From Candidatus Pelagibacterales bacterium (GTDB taxonomy: Bacteria > Pseudomonadota > Alphaproteobacteria > Pelagibacterales > Pelagibacteraceae): a stretch of DNA of 7,786 bases. The DNA lies in assembly GCA_016882185.1 (NCBI GenBank), contig VHCC01000034.1, forward strand, positions 1 through 7,786. Direction: 5' to 3'. Both the position numbers and the translations under genes were made by a program. The first letter of the stretch is position 1. Every line of letters begins with the position of its first letter. Under the pieces are notes generated by a model, which was not told the origin of the DNA, searched no databases, and saw only the letters and a list, made by a program, of their open reading frames with translations. Positions 4,543 through 7,786 of the stretch are shown here, in pieces.

Positions 4543-6600
4543 CTAAATTACTTTTAAATTTTGAGGTTTTTTATTATCTCTACTATTTTTTAAAATTGTA
4601 ACATAACTCTCTTCGATTTTTTCAATTAAATTTTTTGTATTAAAAATGATATTGGCTTTACGCAGTATTCTCTTCTTAAGATGTTCTAATTCGTTAATAT
4701 TATTGATGAAGTGTTCAATTATCATTTCATATTTTTTAATATTTTCAGCTATTAAATCTTTTTCGTCTAAAAAATTACATAAACTCATGCCAACCCTACT
4801 TGCAAATGTTGAGCCCGAAAGGGTTACAATTGGTAAGCCATTCATTACCGCTTCAACAGCTGTAGTATGTGCACCATATGGAAAGCTATCAAGAAATAAA
4901 TCTGCTAATTGAAAAGTAAAAATATGTTCTTCTATAGGAAGTCTTTTCCTAAAAATAATTCTTTGGTAATCAATATTATTTTTTTTTATATATTCTAAAA
5001 TGTTTTTTTTAAAAAATTCATTGTCTTCCAATATCCAAAGGTAAGTATTAGAATAACGCTTTAAAATTCTAAGCCAGCAATTAAAAATTTCAGGTCTAAT
5101 TTTCCAGTTAGCATTAAAGCAGCAAAGTATAAAACCATTCTCAGGTAGTTTAAAATCATATCTTGCAAATTTTTTTTTTATTTTTTGAACATGATGATAA
5201 TGAGGTCTATAGCATAAAGGTAATTCGATTACTTTCTCTCTATAAAAATTGTACATTTCGTCAGGAATTACGTACTTATCGCCAATAATATAATCCATAT
5301 TTTTTATTCCAACTGAACCTGGATATCCAAGATAACTTAACTGAATAGGAGCTACTCTTTTATAAAATAAAGATGCTCGCTCATGTCTTGTAAATCCCAT
5401 AAGATCGACAGCAATATCAATTTTATTTTCTAGAGCTATTTTTTTTATTTCATCATCAGTCTTTAAATTACAATAAAAAAAATTATCAAAATCTTTTTCA
5501 ATATTAACAGTTACTTTGTCTTTAATATTGTGAAGATAAAAACCATTTATTATAAATTTATTTCTGTCATGATGTTGCAAAATTTCTATCATTAATTGAC
5601 CCATTACATGTTCTCTAAAATCAGATGAGAAATACGCTAAATTAATCTTTTTATTATACGAATTATGTATTTTTATGTTGGATTCTTTTTTTATAAAAGA
5701 AGTACTATTTCCATTTTCAATATTTTTTTTTTCATATTTTATATCCCCAAAAATAGAAATTACATAAAAGGGGCTCAAACTTTTACCTTTTTCAATAAAA
5801 TTTTTTGCATTTGAAATTTCTTTATTTAAGTCACTCCATATCCCGCAAATAAGTTTTAAATTGATAATTCCAGTAATTGCAGTTCCATTATGATGGTCTA
5901 AAAATTTCGCCTTTTGATAATCGACTAATGCCTCGTGATATTTTTTTATAATTTCAAAGACTTGAGCTCGATTTATGTAAGCATTTATAAAGTTTTTATT
6001 TATAGATACTGCTTTATTAAAATATATTATGGATTTTGAGTTATTTCCTCTAGTTTTCTCTAAAATTCCTAAATTAACATAAACATCTTCATAATTTGGT
6101 TTCAATCTTAGTGCTATTTCAAAATCCTCCTCTGCTTCAAAAAATTTATACATTGCAAGTTTTAAAATTCCTCTATTGTTATAGGCTTGAGAAAAATTCT
6201 TATCTATGGCTAGGCACGAAGAATAAGACTTTAATGCTAGATCAAATTCTCCAATCTCTCGATAAGTTGTGCCAATATTATTATAGCATTCAGCATAATT
6301 TAAATTTATCTGAATGGCTTTTTTAAAATTCGTGATTGCATTATCAAATTTTTTTTTTTCTTTAAAACAAATACCCAAATTATTATAAGCAGCAAAATTT
6401 AAATTATTTGTCTCTAAACTTTTTTTTAAAAAAAACTCTGCATTTTCATAATTTTTAATTTGAAGGTATAGTGAACCCAGTAAAAAATTAGCTTCTGTAT
6501 GGTTGGGTTGATTTTTTAAAACTAAATTATAAATTTTAATTGCTTTTTGATAATTTTTTTCTTTATGGTAAAATAAAGCTTCACTTAAATTTGTTTTCAT
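4543..6600 (-). CDS. TPR-repeat SPINDLY/OGT-type glycosyltransferase (GT41-like)
   Basis: 685 residues. The N-terminal part (about 1-240) holds seven consecutive 34-residue TPR units, roughly at 2-35, 36-69, 70-103, 104-137, 138-171, 172-205 and 206-239, with the usual YNNLG...A...A.....P/N pattern. A linker (about 240-317) precedes an OGT catalytic region (about 318-665). Landmarks include FSSDFREHVMGQLM, whose H331 aligns with human OGT H498; VDLMGFTRHERASLF; APIQLSYLGYPGSVG and MDYIIGD; and CFNANWKIRP, whose K500 aligns with the UDP-binding OGT lysine K842. EEHIFTFQLADLFLDSFP follows (H559 aligns with OGT H901), then HTT at 578-580 and STFASRVGMSLC. The family transfers a sugar (GlcNAc or fucose in characterised members) to Ser/Thr of proteins; donor and target here are unknown. 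No signal peptide or membrane segment is seen, so it is probably cytosolic. An A11 run (reverse of 6349-6359) encodes lysines. It sits between dnaJ and dapB, 5 bp before dapB. Confidence 0.92.
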   Translation of the reverse strand: MKTNLSEALFYHKEKNYQKAIKIYNLVLKNQPNHTEANFLLGSLYLQIKNYENAEFFLKKSLETNNLNFAAYNNLGICFKEKKKFDNAITNFKKAIQINLNYAECYNNIGTTYREIGEFDLALKSYSSCLAIDKNFSQAYNNRGILKLAMYKFFEAEEDFEIALRLKPNYEDVYVNLGILEKTRGNNSKSIIYFNKAVSINKNFINAYINRAQVFEIIKKYHEALVDYQKAKFLDHHNGTAITGIINLKLICGIWSDLNKEISNAKNFIEKGKSLSPFYVISIFGDIKYEKKNIENGNSTSFIKKESNIKIHNSYNKKINLAYFSSDFREHVMGQLMIEILQHHDRNKFIINGFYLHNIKDKVTVNIEKDFDNFFYCNLKTDDEIKKIALENKIDIAVDLMGFTRHERASLFYKRVAPIQLSYLGYPGSVGIKNMDYIIGDKYVIPDEMYNFYREKVIELPLCYRPHYHHVQKIKKKFARYDFKLPENGFILCCFNANWKIRPEIFNCWLRILKRYSNTYLWILEDNEFFKKNILEYIKKNNIDYQRIIFRKRLPIEEHIFTFQLADLFLDSFPYGAHTTAVEAVMNGLPIVTLSGSTFASRVGMSLCNFLDEKDLIAENIKKYEMIIEHFINNINELEHLKKRILRKANIIFNTKNLIEKIEESYVTILKNSRDNKKPQNLKVI

Positions 6601-6637
6601 CTTTATTAAAAAGTTTTCTTATGAATAATAAATAGAT

Positions 6638-6666
6638 TTTATAGCAGATTATCTAAACTTAATTAA
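6638..6666 (-). promoter_or_regulatory. Candidate extended -10 promoter for the glycosyltransferase-dapB-nth-kinase run
   Basis: Read on the minus strand, TGCTATAAA (reverse of 6638-6646) matches an extended -10 (TG-n-TATAAA). A poor -35 (TTAATT, reverse of 6661-6666) sits at 17-bp spacing. Transcription would start about 30 nt before the ATG at 6598-6600. It lies in the only sizeable gap (6601-6745) of the minus-strand cluster, which fits a separate transcript start downstream of dnaJ. No intrinsic terminator with a U-run is seen on the minus strand after dnaJ, so readthrough from dnaJ is also possible. No Shine-Dalgarno motif precedes the start. Confidence 0.4.
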
Positions 6667-6745
6667 CTTTTCTTTGATATTAAAGCTAAAGTTTGTTTTT
6701 TTAAATTATCTAATTTTTTTTTTAAGAACATTAAAATTTAAATGA

Positions 6746-7786
6746 TTATTGATCTATTTTTTCCCAAAATTTTTTTGCTTTATTAAAAAAGTTTTTAATC
6801 TCCGAATTTTCATTACTATTTTGAATTGAGCGTAATTTTTCAAGTAACAGTTTTTGTTCTTTATTAAGGTTTTCGGGGATTAATACCTCAGTTTCAACAT
6901 AAAGATCTCCGAAGTTTGAGGTCTTGAGAATAGGCATACCTTTACCTTTGAGCCTAAATTGCCTTCCAAACTGCGTTCCTTGTGGAATCTTAACAACAGA
7001 TTTTCCACCATCGATGGTTGGCACCTCAATCTCTGTTCCAAGTGCTGCATCTACCATTGAGATTGGAAATTTAAAATAAAGGTTATCTTCAGATCGCTGA
7101 AATATTTTATGTTTTTGGACTGATATAAAAACATAAAGATCACCGTTTGAGCCACCTCTATATCCAGCCTCCCCCTTTCCAGCTAGTCTCATTTGAGTTC
7201 CATCTTCAATTCCCTTTGGAATTTGAATTGCAAGAGTTTTTTTATTTTTAACAACTCCAAATCCCCTACAGTCTCTACACGGACTTGAAATTACTTTACC
7301 TTCTCCACCGCAATCAGGACAAGTTTGTTGGATAGAAAAAAAGCCCTGTCTTGCTCTTATAGTTCCATAACCACCGCACGATGAACAATTTATTGGCTTT
7401 GAACCCGACTCTGCTCCACTTCCATTACATTTGTTACACTTATCTGACGTTGATAAATTTATAGTATGTTTTTTCCCAGAAAAAGCTTCTTCAAGCGTTA
7501 TATCTAAATTAATTTTTAAGTCTGAACCTCGATTAGATCTGCTTTTTTTTGACCTACCTCGAGAGCCTCCCATAAAATCACCAAAGAAATCATCAAAGAT
7601 ATCTGAGAAAGACCCAGAATCAAAACCTCCAAAATCAAAACCACCACCTCCTTGTGATTGATCAAAAGCAGAATGACCAAACTGATCGTATTGTGATTTT
7701 TTCTTTGGATCAGATAAAACTTGATAGGCTTCAGAGGCCTCTTTAAACTTTGTTTCGGCCTTTTTATCTCCCTGATTACGATCAGG
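6746..7786 (-). CDS. dnaJ: Chaperone DnaJ (type I Hsp40), N-terminus cut by right edge
   Basis: 346 residues are visible and the frame stays open to the right edge. The ATG at 7571-7573 is an internal methionine of the Gly/Phe region, not the start. The fragment begins exactly at the P-D of the HPD motif, so about 33 residues are missing and the whole protein would be near 379 residues, against 376 in E. coli. In order it has the end of the J domain (AYQVLSDPKKKSQYDQFG), a Gly/Phe region with DIFDDFFGDF, and the first client-binding domain. That domain is interrupted by a zinc-binding domain (about 7256-7438) with four CxxCxGxG repeats: CNKCNGSG, CSSCGGYG, CPDCGGEG and CRDCRGFG. The C-terminal client-binding domains follow. 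DnaJ hands unfolded proteins to DnaK and stimulates its ATPase. dnaK would be expected just beyond the right edge. Base composition is less extreme than in neighbouring genes, as expected for a conserved protein. Confidence 0.97.
   Translation of the reverse strand, partial: PDRNQGDKKAETKFKEASEAYQVLSDPKKKSQYDQFGHSAFDQSQGGGGFDFGGFDSGSFSDIFDDFFGDFMGGSRGRSKKSRSNRGSDLKINLDITLEEAFSGKKHTINLSTSDKCNKCNGSGAESGSKPINCSSCGGYGTIRARQGFFSIQQTCPDCGGEGKVISSPCRDCRGFGVVKNKKTLAIQIPKGIEDGTQMRLAGKGEAGYRGGSNGDLYVFISVQKHKIFQRSEDNLYFKFPISMVDAALGTEIEVPTIDGGKSVVKIPQGTQFGRQFRLKGKGMPILKTSNFGDLYVETEVLIPENLNKEQKLLLEKLRSIQNSNENSEIKNFFNKAKKFWEKIDQ

Noticed and set aside
6665..6702. Hairpin AACTTT/AAAGTT plus CTTT/AAAG followed by T7 on the plus strand
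   Set aside because: It has the shape of a weak plus-strand terminator, but no plus-strand gene ends here, the stem is almost all A/T with one bulge, and the minus strand, where dnaJ ends, lacks the U-run.
7571..7573. ATG at 7573 as the start of DnaJ, giving a J-domain-less zinc-finger protein
   Set aside because: The same frame continues without a stop to 7786 and encodes the Gly/Phe region and the J-domain end with the P-D of HPD, so the gene is simply cut by the window edge.
7431..7661. Proline-rich plus-strand open frame opposite dnaJ
   Set aside because: The proline/serine-rich end is the reverse complement of the DnaJ glycine-rich linker, so it is a shadow.

Overview
The window is a gene-dense, strongly AT-rich stretch of bacterial chromosome. 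Ordinary housekeeping genes are separated by very short or overlapping junctions, and long A/T homopolymers run through the coding sequence. Several protein details fit an alphaproteobacterium: an L,D-transpeptidase of the COG3786 type, an adenosine-kinase-like PfkB protein, and a porin ending in phenylalanine. Base composition, compact layout, lysine/asparagine/isoleucine-rich proteins and the absence of clear Shine-Dalgarno sites suggest a streamlined, SAR11/Pelagibacterales-like genome. That placement is inference; no rRNA or other phylogenetic marker is present.

Left part (1-1025, plus strand). The C-terminal end of an outer-membrane porin enters from the left edge and is followed by a very strong perfect-palindrome terminator. 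Next comes yggS, a PLP-homeostasis protein. Its stop codon overlaps that of the next gene, which runs in the opposite direction.

Middle part (1022-2175). A minus-strand L,D-transpeptidase and a plus-strand winged-helix regulator with a degenerate receiver-like N-terminus are arranged head to head, with only 26 bp between start codons. The regulator runs tail to tail into the next cluster and overlaps it by 8 bp.

Right part (2168-7786, all minus strand, so read from right to left). dnaJ is cut by the right edge exactly inside its HPD motif. A 145-bp gap with a possible promoter follows. Then comes a tightly packed run: a seven-TPR SPINDLY/OGT-type glycosyltransferase, dapB (5 bp away), nth (23 bp away) and a PfkB-family kinase (8-bp overlap). 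These four are probably cotranscribed. Two genes in the window relate to peptidoglycan: dapB makes the diaminopimelate precursor and the L,D-transpeptidase would act on diaminopimelate-containing peptides.

I saw no tRNA, rRNA, CRISPR array, insertion sequence, integrase or defence module. The least routine items are the TPR-OGT glycosyltransferase inside a housekeeping run, and the divergent transpeptidase/degenerate-regulator pair with a small dyad over the regulator start codon. Nothing here proves a new system.
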